A stretch of 42,141 nt of DNA from UBA7803 sp041686955 (GTDB lineage Bacteria > Pseudomonadota > Gammaproteobacteria > Pseudomonadales > Azotimanducaceae): contig JAWLCV010000036.1 in assembly GCA_041686955.1 (NCBI GenBank), forward strand, positions 1 to 42,141. The letters run 5' to 3'. Under the pieces are notes generated by a model. It did not search any database. It was not told the DNA's origin and saw only the letters and a list, made by a program, of their open reading frames with translations. This document shows positions 25,317-34,700 of the stretch, in pieces (within the stretch, counting starts at the first letter, position 1; each line of letters opens with the position of its first letter). The position numbers and the translations under genes are program-made.

Positions 25317-26726
25317 ATGATTCCGACCCTGGCGCTGGTCGGCCGCCCGAACGTGGGCAAATCGACCTTGTTCAACAAGCTCACCCACGCGCGGGAGGCC
25401 CTGGTGGCGGACGTGCCCGGGCTGACCCGGGATCGCCGGTACGGGCGTGCGCGGCTGGGCAACCTAACCTGCACATTGATCGACACGGGCGGCCTGCTGG
25501 GCGAGGCGGGTGCGCTCACCGCCGCCATGGAGCGCCAGGCGGAGCTGGCCATGGACGAGGCCGACCTGGTGCTGTTCCTGGTGGACGCCCGCAGTGGACT
25601 CACCCCGGCGGATCAGGAAATCGCCGCCCAGCTTCGGCGCAAGGGGCGCCGGGTGGTGCTGGTGGTGAACAAGATCGACGGCGTCAACGAGGACCAGGCG
25701 CTGGCCGAGTTCGCGTCCTTAGGCTTCGACGAGCCGGTTCTCGTCGCCGCCGCCCACAGCCGCGGCCTGGCGGCCCTCGGCGAGCGCCTGGCCCAGACCC
25801 TCGCCACCGTGTCGGCAGGCGAGGCGGAGGAGCGTCCGGCGGCGGCGACCGAGGACCGCGTCCGGGTGGCTATCATCGGCCGTCCCAACGTGGGGAAATC
25901 CACGTTGACCAACCGCTTGCTGGGCGAGGAACGGCAGGTGGTTTTCGATCAGCCGGGCACCACCCGGGACGCCATCGAAATCCCCTTCGAGCGCGACGGC
26001 CGGCGCTACCTGCTGGTGGACACCGCCGGCGTCCGCCGCAAGGGGCGGGTGGAGGAGGCGGTGGAAAAGTTCTCGGTGGTGAAGACGCTGCAGGCCATCG
26101 AGCGGGCCCACGTGGTGATCCTGGTGATGGACGCCCGGGAAGGGCCCGTGGACCAGGATCTGCACCTGCTGGAATACGCGGTGGAGGCGGGCTCCGGCCT
26201 GATCATCGCGCTGAACAAGTGGGACGGACTCAGCGCCGACGAGCGCACCCGCAATCGGGTGGCTCTGGAGCGGCGGCTTCGCTTCGCGCCGTGGATCCCG
26301 GTGCAGCACATCTCGGCGCTGCACGGCACCGGCGTGGGGCACCTGTTCGACGAGGTGGACCGGGTCCACGAGGCGGGCCGTCTGGAGGTGGGGGCATCCT
26401 ATCTGACCCGTCTGCTCGAGTCCCTGGTGCAGGCCCACCCGCCCCCCAGCGTGCGGGGGCGGCCGGTCAAGCTGCGTTTCGCCCACAAGGCCGGTGCCCA
26501 TCCGCCGCGCATCGTGATTCACGGCAACCAGACCCGGGCGGTGCCGGAATCCTACGTGCGTTACCTGGAAAACGGCTTTCGCGAGGCGCTGAAGCTGGTG
26601 GGGACGCCGGTGAAGATCGAGCTCAGGACCGGGGAAAACCCCTTCGCCGGGCGCAAGAACGTGCTCACCGAGCGCCAGGAGCGGCGCCGCAAGCGCATGC
26701 TGAGGCACCACAAGAAACGCAAGTGA
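25317..26726 (+). CDS. der: Ribosome assembly GTPase Der (EngA)
   Basis: 469 residues with two tandem GTPase domains and a C-terminal KH-like domain. Each GTPase domain has GRPNVGKS (8-15 and ~188-195), a switch with DxxG (DTGG / DTAG) and NKxD (NKIDG, NKWDG). It is needed for 50S ribosome subunit maturation. It ends with a basic tail RRRKRMLRHHKKRK. It closes the ndk-to-der run and faces xseA, only 9 bases away. Confidence 0.98.
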   Translation: MIPTLALVGRPNVGKSTLFNKLTHAREALVADVPGLTRDRRYGRARLGNLTCTLIDTGGLLGEAGALTAAMERQAELAMDEADLVLFLVDARSGLTPADQEIAAQLRRKGRRVVLVVNKIDGVNEDQALAEFASLGFDEPVLVAAAHSRGLAALGERLAQTLATVSAGEAEERPAAATEDRVRVAIIGRPNVGKSTLTNRLLGEERQVVFDQPGTTRDAIEIPFERDGRRYLLVDTAGVRRKGRVEEAVEKFSVVKTLQAIERAHVVILVMDAREGPVDQDLHLLEYAVEAGSGLIIALNKWDGLSADERTRNRVALERRLRFAPWIPVQHISALHGTGVGHLFDEVDRVHEAGRLEVGASYLTRLLESLVQAHPPPSVRGRPVKLRFAHKAGAHPPRIVIHGNQTRAVPESYVRYLENGFREALKLVGTPVKIELRTGENPFAGRKNVLTERQERRRKRMLRHHKKRK

Positions 26727-26740
26727 GCGGCCGGCTTACT
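26722..26740. terminator. Hairpin between convergent der and xseA
   Basis: AGTGAGC (26722-26728) can pair with GCTTACT (26734-26740) around GGCCG, with one G-U pair. It overlaps both stop codons. It has no U-tract, so a bidirectional terminator role is weak. Confidence 0.35.
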
Positions 26741-28115
26741 CCTCCGGCAGGCGCGGCAGGCGGTTGTCGTCGTCCACGCCCTCGACCCGGAGGTCCAGGG
26801 CGCCGTCGTCTAGATGAGCGGTGATGCTGGCTCCCGGCCGGGTCTGGCTGACCGAGGTCAGCGCGGTGCGGCCGCCGCCGGGCGCCTGTGCGGTGAGCAC
26901 GGCGTAACCCCGCGACAGGGTGGCCAGCGGGCTCACCGCCTGCAGCGTGCGGGCCGCGGCCGCCAGGCTCGTCCCACGCTGCGCCACGAGCCGGCGGCTG
27001 GCGGCGGTCAGACCGAGATGCAGGTCGCCCAATCGGGCCCGATGAGCGGCAATGCGCTGAGACGGGCGCAGCAGGTGCAGGCCCCGAACCGCCGCGGCGA
27101 GCCGGGTCCGGTGGCCGTCGAGCCGTGCCAGGACGGCTCGTGTGAGGCGCTCCTCCAGCTCGTCGCTGCGCTGCATCTGTTGGGCCAGCCGGGTGCGCGG
27201 ATCCACCAGACGGGCGCGCAGGTGCTCGAGGTGGCGCTGCTGGCCGCGCACGTCCGCCGCGAGTTCCCGGGCGAGGCGGGCCTGTACCCGGCTGAGAAAG
27301 GCCCGCAGATCCGCCTGATCCGGCGTAATGAGCTCGGCGCCCGCGGACGGAGTCGGGGCTCGGGCGTCGGCGACGAAGTCGGTGATGGTGAAGTCCGTCT
27401 GGTGGCCGACCGCCGAGACCGTGGGGACCGGACAGGCGGCGACCGCCCGTGCCACGGGCTCCAGATTGAACGCCCACAGGTCTTCCAGGGAACCGCCGCC
27501 GCGGGTGATCAGCACCACGTCCGGGGACACGTGGGGGATTTGCGCCAGCGCGGCGAGAATCTCGCGCTCCGCGCGCTCGCCCTGGACCGCCACCGGCAGC
27601 AGCACCAATTCGAGCAGCGGAAAGCGGCGGCGGATCACGTGCACCACGTCCCGAAGCGCGGCGCCGGTGGCGGAGGAGATCACCGCCAGGCGCCGGGGCA
27701 TGGCCGGCAGCGGCCGCTTGCGCTCCAGCTCGAAGAGCCCTTCCGCCTCGAGCCGGGCCTTCAGGGCTTCGAAGGCGGCGCGCAGCGCGCCTTCGCCCGC
27801 CGGCTCCATGTGCTCGGCGATGAGCTGGAAGTCGCCGCGCGGCTCGTACAGGCTCAGGTGGCCGCGAATCAGCACCTGGGTGCCGTCCCGTGGCTGAAAG
27901 CGCACGGCGCGGTTGCGGCTGGTGAACATGGCGCAGCGGAGCTGGGCCAGATCGTCCTTCAGCGTGAAGTACCAGTGCCCGGAGCCGGGCTTGCGGAAGT
28001 TGGAGATCTCGCCCTCCACCCACACCAGGCGGAAGCGGTCTTCGATCAGCACGCGCGCCTCCCGGGCCAGGGCGCTCACGCTGAGGATGGGACGGGATGC
28101 CGGCTGGGCGAGCAT
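26736..28115 (-). CDS. xseA: Exodeoxyribonuclease VII large subunit
   Basis: 459 residues. It degrades single-stranded DNA with XseB, whose gene is not here. It has an N-terminal OB fold (~12-110) with VWVEGEISNFRKPGSGHWYFTLKD, then the catalytic domain with VISSATGAALRDVVHVIRRRFP, ITRGGGSLEDLWAFN and SAVGHQTDFTITDFVADARAPTPS, then a long coiled-coil (~300-400). It starts from ATG 28115 and is divergent from guaB, sharing a 60-base promoter region. Confidence 0.97.
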   Translation of the reverse strand: MLAQPASRPILSVSALAREARVLIEDRFRLVWVEGEISNFRKPGSGHWYFTLKDDLAQLRCAMFTSRNRAVRFQPRDGTQVLIRGHLSLYEPRGDFQLIAEHMEPAGEGALRAAFEALKARLEAEGLFELERKRPLPAMPRRLAVISSATGAALRDVVHVIRRRFPLLELVLLPVAVQGERAEREILAALAQIPHVSPDVVLITRGGGSLEDLWAFNLEPVARAVAACPVPTVSAVGHQTDFTITDFVADARAPTPSAGAELITPDQADLRAFLSRVQARLARELAADVRGQQRHLEHLRARLVDPRTRLAQQMQRSDELEERLTRAVLARLDGHRTRLAAAVRGLHLLRPSQRIAAHRARLGDLHLGLTAASRRLVAQRGTSLAAAARTLQAVSPLATLSRGYAVLTAQAPGGGRTALTSVSQTRPGASITAHLDDGALDLRVEGVDDDNRLPRLPEE

Positions 28116-28125
28116 GACCAGCGAG

Positions 28126-28154
28126 TTTACATGATGGGGGCTCGCCGGTAGAAT
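28126..28154 (+). promoter_or_regulatory. guaB promoter
   Basis: The -35 is TTTACA (28126-28131) and the -10 TAGAAT (28149-28154), with a 17-base spacer. The start would be near 28161, and GGAG (28167-28170 area) precedes the guaB ATG. It serves the guaB-guaA-tadA-purL run. The xseA start lies 11 bases to its left. Confidence 0.75.
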
Positions 28155-28175
28155 CTCGGTTTTGCGGAGTCCTCA

Positions 28176-29645
28176 ATGTTGCGTATCGCCCACGACGCGC
28201 TCACGTTCGACGACGTACTGCTCCTCCCCGCTTATTCTCAGGTTCTGCCGTCCGAGGTTTCACTGGAAGCCCGGCTGACCCGCGAGATCAACCTCAACAT
28301 CCCGCTCATGTCCGCCGCCATGGACACGGTGACCGAGGCGCGCCTGGCCATCGCCCTGGCCCAGGAAGGCGGCATCGGCATCGTCCACAAGAACATGAGC
28401 GTGGAGGCCCAGGCCCGGGAAGTTCGGGCGGTGAAGAAATTCGAGAGCGGCGTCATCCGCGATCCCATCACCATCCACCCGGACCGCACGGTGGCGGATC
28501 TCATCGAGCTCACCATGGAGCACAAGATTTCCGGTGTGCCGGTGGTGGAAGGCCAAGCGCTGGTGGGGATCATCACCAGCCGCGACGTGCGCTTCGAACG
28601 GCGCATGGATGCCCGCATCCGTGACGTCATGACGCCGAAGGAAAAGCTGGTCACCGCCGGCGAAGACGCCTCCTTCGAGGAGATCACCGACATCCTCCAT
28701 CGCCACCGCATCGAGAAGGTGCTGCTGGTCAACGATGCCTTCGAGCTGAAGGGCATGGTGACAGTGAAGGACATCAACAAGGCCAAGGCCTTTCCCAACG
28801 CCTGCAAGGACGCCCACGGATCGCTGCGGGTGGGGGCCGGCGTGGGCACGGGTGCGGAGACCGAGGAGCGGATCGCCGCGCTGGTGGAAGCCGGCGTGGA
28901 CGTGCTGGTGGTGGACACCGCCCACGGGCATTCCTCCCGGGTGCTGGAGCGGGTGCGCTGGGTGAAGGACAACTATCCCGGCATCGGCCTCATCGCCGGC
29001 AACATCGCCACCAGGGAAGGCGCGGTGGCCCTCATCGAGGCCGGCGTGGACGCCATCAAGGTGGGCATCGGGCCCGGCTCCATCTGCACGACACGAGTCG
29101 TCACCGGCATCGGGGTGCCGCAGATCACGGCCATCTCCGAGGCTGCCGAGGTCGGCGACCGGCACGACGTGCCGGTGATCGCCGACGGCGGCATCCGCTA
29201 CTCCGGTGACATCGCCAAGGCCATCGCCGCCGGCGCCAGCGTCGTCATGGTGGGTGGGCTGCTCGCGGGCACCGACGAGGCGCCCGGCGAAGTGGAGCTG
29301 TATCAGGGACGCACCTACAAGGCGTACCGCGGAATGGGCTCGCTGGGGGCCATGGGCGAATCCCACGGCTCCAGCGACCGCTACTTCCAGGAGCCGGAGC
29401 AGGACACCCGCAAGCTGGTGCCGGAAGGCATCGAGGGGCGGGTGCCGTATCGGGGTCCGGTGAGCCCCATCGTTCATCAGCTCATGGGCGGGCTGCGCGC
29501 CTCCATGGGCTACACCGGCAGCCCGGACATCGCCACCATGCGCACCCGGCCCCAGTTCGTGCGGGTCAGCGCCGCGAGCATGGTGGAGAGTCACGTCCAC
29601 GACGTGGCCATCACCAAAGAAGCACCCAACTACCCTCTGAGCTGA
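28176..29645 (+). CDS. guaB: Inosine-5'-monophosphate dehydrogenase
   Basis: 489 residues. It oxidises IMP to XMP with NAD+, the committed step to GMP. A TIM barrel is split by two CBS domains (~92-200, VADLIELTMEHKISGVPVVE and RDVMTPKEKLVTAGED). Catalytic Cys304 is in GPGSICTTRVVTG; the YRGMGSLGAM flap and GGIRYSGDIAKAIAAGA are intact. It is the first gene of a purine operon with guaA six bases on. Confidence 0.98.
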   Translation: MLRIAHDALTFDDVLLLPAYSQVLPSEVSLEARLTREINLNIPLMSAAMDTVTEARLAIALAQEGGIGIVHKNMSVEAQAREVRAVKKFESGVIRDPITIHPDRTVADLIELTMEHKISGVPVVEGQALVGIITSRDVRFERRMDARIRDVMTPKEKLVTAGEDASFEEITDILHRHRIEKVLLVNDAFELKGMVTVKDINKAKAFPNACKDAHGSLRVGAGVGTGAETEERIAALVEAGVDVLVVDTAHGHSSRVLERVRWVKDNYPGIGLIAGNIATREGAVALIEAGVDAIKVGIGPGSICTTRVVTGIGVPQITAISEAAEVGDRHDVPVIADGGIRYSGDIAKAIAAGASVVMVGGLLAGTDEAPGEVELYQGRTYKAYRGMGSLGAMGESHGSSDRYFQEPEQDTRKLVPEGIEGRVPYRGPVSPIVHQLMGGLRASMGYTGSPDIATMRTRPQFVRVSAASMVESHVHDVAITKEAPNYPLS

Positions 29646-29651
29646 AGCGCC

Positions 29652-31226
29652 GTGACAGTGGACAACCTCCACGATCAGAAGATTCTGATCGTCGATTTCG
29701 GCGCGCAGTACACCCAGCTCATCGCCCGGCGCGTCCGGGAGGCGGGCGTGTACTGCGAGATCCATCCCTTCGACGTGCCGGAGCGGTTCGTGCGCGAGCT
29801 GGCGCCCCGCGGCGTGATTCTCTCCGGCGGCCCGGAAAGCGTGACGCTCGAGCACACGCCGCGCATCCCCGCGGTGGTGTTCGATCTGGGGGTCCCGGTG
29901 CTCGGCATCTGCTACGGCATGCAGGCCATGGCGGCCCAGCTCGGCGGCGCCGTGGCGGGCTCCGATCACCGGGAGTTCGGCCATGCGGTGGTCGAGATCG
30001 AACCGGAAAGCCGCCTGCTGGCGGCGGTGAACGGCGGCGCCGGCGGCGAGCTGCCGGTGTGGATGAGTCACGGCGACAAGGTGGTCCAACCGCCGCCGGG
30101 CTTCGCCGTCACCGCCCGCTCCGCGTCCGCGCCAATCGCCGCCATGGAGAATCCCGAGCGCCGTCTCTACGGCGTGCAGTTCCATCCGGAGGTGACCCAT
30201 ACCCAGCAGGGCCAGAACATCCTGAGCTACTTCGCCCGCGAGCTGTGCGGCTGCGAGGGCCTGTGGACGCCGGCCAACATCGTCGACGATGCCATCGCCG
30301 CGGTGCGCGAGCAGGTGGGCGACGAGCGGGTGGTGCTGGGGTTGTCCGGCGGCGTGGATTCCAGCGTGGTGGCGGCGCTGCTGTCCCGGGCCATCGGCGA
30401 TCAGCTCACCTGCGTGTTCGTGGACAACGGGCTCCTGCGCAAGAACGAGCGCGCCGAGGTGAGCGCGGCGTTCGGGCCATCCAATGCGCTGAACCTGAAC
30501 CTGGTGGTGGTGGACGCGGAAGCCGAGTTTCTGATGCGCCTGGCCGGTCACGAGGATCCGGAAGACAAGCGCCGCATCATCGGCAACACCTTCATCGAGG
30601 TGTTCGACCGGGAAGCTCACCGCATCAGCGGCGTGCGCTGGCTGGCCCAGGGCACCATCTACCCGGACGTCATCGAGTCGGCGGCCAGCAAGTTCGGCAA
30701 GGCTCACGTGATCAAGTCCCACCACAACGTGGGGGGCTTGCCGGAGCGCATGCACCTGAAGCTGGTGGAACCGCTCCGGGAGCTGTTCAAGGACGAGGTG
30801 CGCCGGATCGGCCTGCATCTCGGGCTGCCCCGGGAGCTGGTGTACCGGCACCCGTTCCCCGGTCCGGGGCTCGGCGTGCGCGTGCTCGGCGAGGTGACCA
30901 AGGAACGGGCCGACGTGCTGCGCGAGGCGGACGCCATCTTCCTGGAGGAGCTGCGCCGCGCGGACTACTACGACCGGGTCAGCCAGGCATTCGCCGTTTA
31001 TCTGCCGGTGAAGTCGGTGGGCGTGGTAGGGGACGCCCGGCGCTACGCCGACGTCATCGCCCTGCGTGCGGTGGAGACCGTGGACTTCATGACCGCGCGC
31101 TGGGCGCATCTGCCCTACGACCTCATCGAGCGCGTCTCCAACCGCATCATCAACGAGATCTCCGGGGTATCGCGGGTAGTCTACGACGTATCGAGCAAGC
31201 CGCCCGCCACCATCGAGTGGGAATGA
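29652..31226 (+). CDS. guaA: GMP synthase (glutamine-hydrolysing)
   Basis: 524 residues from GTG 29652. It aminates XMP to GMP using ATP and glutamine. The class I glutaminase domain (1-205) has Cys87 in GICYGMQ and VQFHPEVTHT; the ATP pyrophosphatase domain has the P-loop GLSGGVDSSVV (~233-243); the C-terminal dimerisation domain has PFPGPGLGVRVLGEV and ISGVSRVVYDVSSKPPATIEWE. It follows guaB in the same operon and overlaps tadA (ATGA). Confidence 0.98.
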   Translation: MTVDNLHDQKILIVDFGAQYTQLIARRVREAGVYCEIHPFDVPERFVRELAPRGVILSGGPESVTLEHTPRIPAVVFDLGVPVLGICYGMQAMAAQLGGAVAGSDHREFGHAVVEIEPESRLLAAVNGGAGGELPVWMSHGDKVVQPPPGFAVTARSASAPIAAMENPERRLYGVQFHPEVTHTQQGQNILSYFARELCGCEGLWTPANIVDDAIAAVREQVGDERVVLGLSGGVDSSVVAALLSRAIGDQLTCVFVDNGLLRKNERAEVSAAFGPSNALNLNLVVVDAEAEFLMRLAGHEDPEDKRRIIGNTFIEVFDREAHRISGVRWLAQGTIYPDVIESAASKFGKAHVIKSHHNVGGLPERMHLKLVEPLRELFKDEVRRIGLHLGLPRELVYRHPFPGPGLGVRVLGEVTKERADVLREADAIFLEELRRADYYDRVSQAFAVYLPVKSVGVVGDARRYADVIALRAVETVDFMTARWAHLPYDLIERVSNRIINEISGVSRVVYDVSSKPPATIEWE

Positions 31227-31750
31227 GAGGCGCCCGCGAGGATCACGAAATCTGGATGCGCCGGGCCCTGGCCCTGGCCGGGCAGGCGGCCGCGGAGGGT
31301 GAGGTGCCGGTGGGGGCGGTGGTGGTGAAGGACGGCGAGGTGCTTGGGGAAGGTTATAACCGCCCCATCGGGGCTGCCGACCCCACGGCGCATGCGGAGA
31401 TTCTCGCGCTGCGGGCCGCGGCCCGCAGAGTCGGCAACTACCGGTTGTCCGGCGCCCGGCTCTACGTCACCGTGGAGCCGTGCACCATGTGCGCCGGAGC
31501 CCTGGTGCACGCCCGCATCGCCACCCTGGTGTACGGTGCCCCGGAGCCCAAGGCCGGAGCCGTCCGGAGCACGGCCGCCGTGCTCGACAACCCGGCCCTC
31601 AACCATCGCGTCGAGGTGGTGGCGGGAGTGCTCGCCGACGAGGCGGGCGCGCTGCTGAAGGCCTTCTTCGCGGACCGACGTGCGTCGCCCGGCCGGCGCC
31701 GATCCGGCGGCACCGCCGCCGCTCCAACAATCGACGATGTAACGGAATGA
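31223..31750 (+). CDS. tadA: tRNA-specific adenosine deaminase TadA
   Basis: 175 residues. It makes inosine at the wobble position of tRNA-Arg(ACG). The zinc-dependent deaminase core has HAE (57-59, catalytic Glu59) and PCTMC (Cys87, Cys90), with GEVPVGAVVV near the start and YGAPEPKAGAV. A ~20-residue Arg/Pro-rich tail follows. It overlaps guaA and purL by four bases each, so it sits inside the purine operon. Confidence 0.96.
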   Translation: MRGAREDHEIWMRRALALAGQAAAEGEVPVGAVVVKDGEVLGEGYNRPIGAADPTAHAEILALRAAARRVGNYRLSGARLYVTVEPCTMCAGALVHARIATLVYGAPEPKAGAVRSTAAVLDNPALNHRVEVVAGVLADEAGALLKAFFADRRASPGRRRSGGTAAAPTIDDVTE

Positions 31751-34700
31751 CCCAAGTACTGCTGCTCAAAGGTCCCCCGGCCCTGTCCGACTTCCGTCTC
31801 GACAAGCTGCGTCGTCAGCTCGGTCTGGACGGCGGCCCGCTGTATGCGGAGCACATCCATCTGCTCGCCGTCGCCGCCCCGCTGGACGGCGAAGAGCTGT
31901 CCCGCTGCGAAAGCCTGCTCGCGTACGGGCCCAGAACGGGCCTGCCGCGCCGCGATGGCAGCCGGGTGCTCACGGTGGTGCCGCGCCAGGGCACCATCAG
32001 TCCCTGGTCCAGCAAGGCCACGGACATCTTCCGCATCTGCGACCTGCACAAGGTGCTGCGGGTGGAGCGGGGCGTCCGCTGGTACATGGAGAAGAGTGCT
32101 GCCGAGCGGGTGAACCTCGAGCTTCTCTACGACCGCATGACGGAGCGCGCGCTCTTCGACGAGGACGACCTGGACTCGGTGTTCGCGGAAACACAGCCGC
32201 GGCCGCTCGCCACGGTGCCCCTGACCCGTGAGGGGCCGGCGGCGTTGACCCGCGCCAACGTGGAGCTGGGGCTCGCGCTCTCCGACGACGAGGTGGAGTA
32301 CCTGGTGCGCGCCTACGCCGAGCTCGAACGCGACCCCACGGACGTGGAGCTGATGATGTTCGCCCAGGCGAACTCGGAGCACTGCCGCCACAAGATATTC
32401 AACGCGAGTTGGGAAGTGGACGGCGAGCCCCAGAGCGCCACGCTCTTCGAGATGATCAAGAACAGCTACCGGCACATCAACGGTGCGGGAATTCTCTCCG
32501 CCTACGCGGACAACGCGGCGGTGATCCGGGGCCACCGGGTGGAGCGCTTCGGGCTGGACCCCCACACCCGGCGCTACGGCTACGAACCGGCGGACAGCCA
32601 CATTCTGATGAAGGTGGAGACCCACAACCATCCCACGGCCATCGCGCCGTATCCCGGCGCCGCCACCGGATCCGGGGGAGAGATCCGCGACGAAGGCGCC
32701 GTGGGCCGGGGATCGAAGCCGAAGGCCGGCCTCACCGGGTTCACCACCTCCCATCTGAACATTCCGGACCTGCCCCAGCCCTGGGAGCTCGACACCGGCA
32801 AGCCGGGACGCATCGTGTCGGCGCTGGAGATCATGCTCGAGGGCCCCATTGGTGCTGCGTCCTACAACAACGAGTACGGCCGCCCGGCGCTGACGGGCTA
32901 CTTCCGCACCTTCGAGCTGGCCGATCCGGACCGGCCGGGACGGGTGCGCGGCTATCACAAGCCGGTGATGATCGCCGGCGGCGTGGGCAGCGTGCGGGAA
33001 GAGCACGTGCAGCCGGCGCCGTTCCAGCCCGGCGCCAAGCTGGTGGTGCTGGGCGGCCCCGCCATGCTCATCGGTCTCGGCGGCGGCGCCGCCTCGAGCA
33101 TGGCCTCCGGCGAGAGCGCCTCGGATCTGGATTTCGCCTCGGTGCAGCGTGACAACGCGGAGATGGAACGGCGCTGCCAGGAAGTGATCGATGCCTGCTG
33201 CGCGCTGGGCGACGACAATCCGATTCGGCTGATTCACGACGTGGGCGCCGGCGGGCTTTCCAACGCGCTGCCGGAGCTGGTGAAGGACGCCGGGATGGGT
33301 GGGCGCTTCGACCTGCGGGCGGTGCCTTCGGCGGATCCGGGCATGTCGCCGCTGGAGATCTGGTGCAACGAAGCCCAGGAACGCTACGTGCTGGGCATCG
33401 CCCCCGAGCACCTGGGCCGGTTCACGGCCATCTGCGAGCGCGAGCGGTGTCCCTTCGCCGTTGTCGGCGAGGCCACCGCCGAGCGGCGGCTGGAGGTGGC
33501 GGATTCGCGCTTCGACGAGCAGCCGGTGGATCTGCCGCTCTCGGTGCTGTTCGGCAAGCCGCCGCGCATGCAGCGGAGCTTCGCGCGGACGTCGCCGCGC
33601 CGGGAGCCGTTGCGGCTCGATCAGGTGGCGCTCGACGAGGCGGTGGCCCGGGTGCTGCAGTTTCCGGCAGTGGCCAGCAAGCAGTTCCTGGTGACCATCG
33701 GCGACCGCAGCATCACCGGGCTCGTGGCCCGGGAACAGATGGTGGGCCCGTGGCAGGTCCCGGTGGCGGACGTGGCGGTGACCCTCGCCGGCTATCGCAC
33801 CCAGACCGGGGAAGCGTTCGCCATGGGTGAGCGGCCGCCGCTGGCGCTGGTCGATCCGCGGGCGTCGGCGCGGATGGCGGTGGGCGAAGCGCTGACCAAT
33901 CTTTGCGCGGCACCCGTCACCGAGCTGTCGCGCACGGTGCTCTCTGCCAACTGGATGGCGGCAGTCGGCGAGAACGAGGACGAAGAGGCCCTGTTCGAAG
34001 CGGTGCGCACCGTGGGCATGGAGCTGTGCCCGGCCCTGGGTATCGCCATCCCGGTGGGTAAGGACAGCCTGTCCATGCGCACCCGCTGGAACGACCGCGA
34101 AGTGTCTTCGCCCCTGACCCTCATCGTCAGCGCCTTCGCTCCGGTGGACGACGCCGCGCTGACGCTCACGCCCCAGCTTCGCCTCGACCGGGGCGAGACG
34201 CGGCTCGTGCTGGTGGATCTGGGTGGCGGCCGGAATCGCCTGGGGGGCAGCGCCCTGGCGCAGTGCTACGGTCAGCTCGGCGATTCCGTGCCGGACGTGG
34301 ACGACCCGGATGTCCTGCGCCGATTCTTCGAGGCGGTGCAGCGCGAGAACCGAGCAGGGCGGCTGCTCGCCTACCACGACCGGTCCGACGGCGGGCTGCT
34401 CGCCTGCGTGGCGGAGATGGCGTTCGCCGGGCGCTGCGGCTTCGACCTGGACGTCGCCGCGGTGGGCGAGACGTTGCCGGCCCTGTTCGCCGAGGAGCTC
34501 GGGGCCGTGCTGCAGGTGCGCGCCGCGGATCTGCCTGCGGTGGCGGAGTCGCTCGGCGGCCTGTGCTGGGTCGATCTGGGTGCGCCGCGGGAGGACGAAA
34601 CCGTGCTCGTGAGGCGGGGCGAGGAGGTGCTGTACCGGTCGACCCGCGCCGAGATCCAGACCCTGTGGGCCACCACCAGCTACCGCATGCAACGCCTGCG

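Noticed and set aside
28260..31109. 949-codon open frame on the minus strand opposite guaB and guaA
   Set aside because: Same cause: third-position GC leaves the antisense frame free of stops. guaB and guaA are complete and in an operon.
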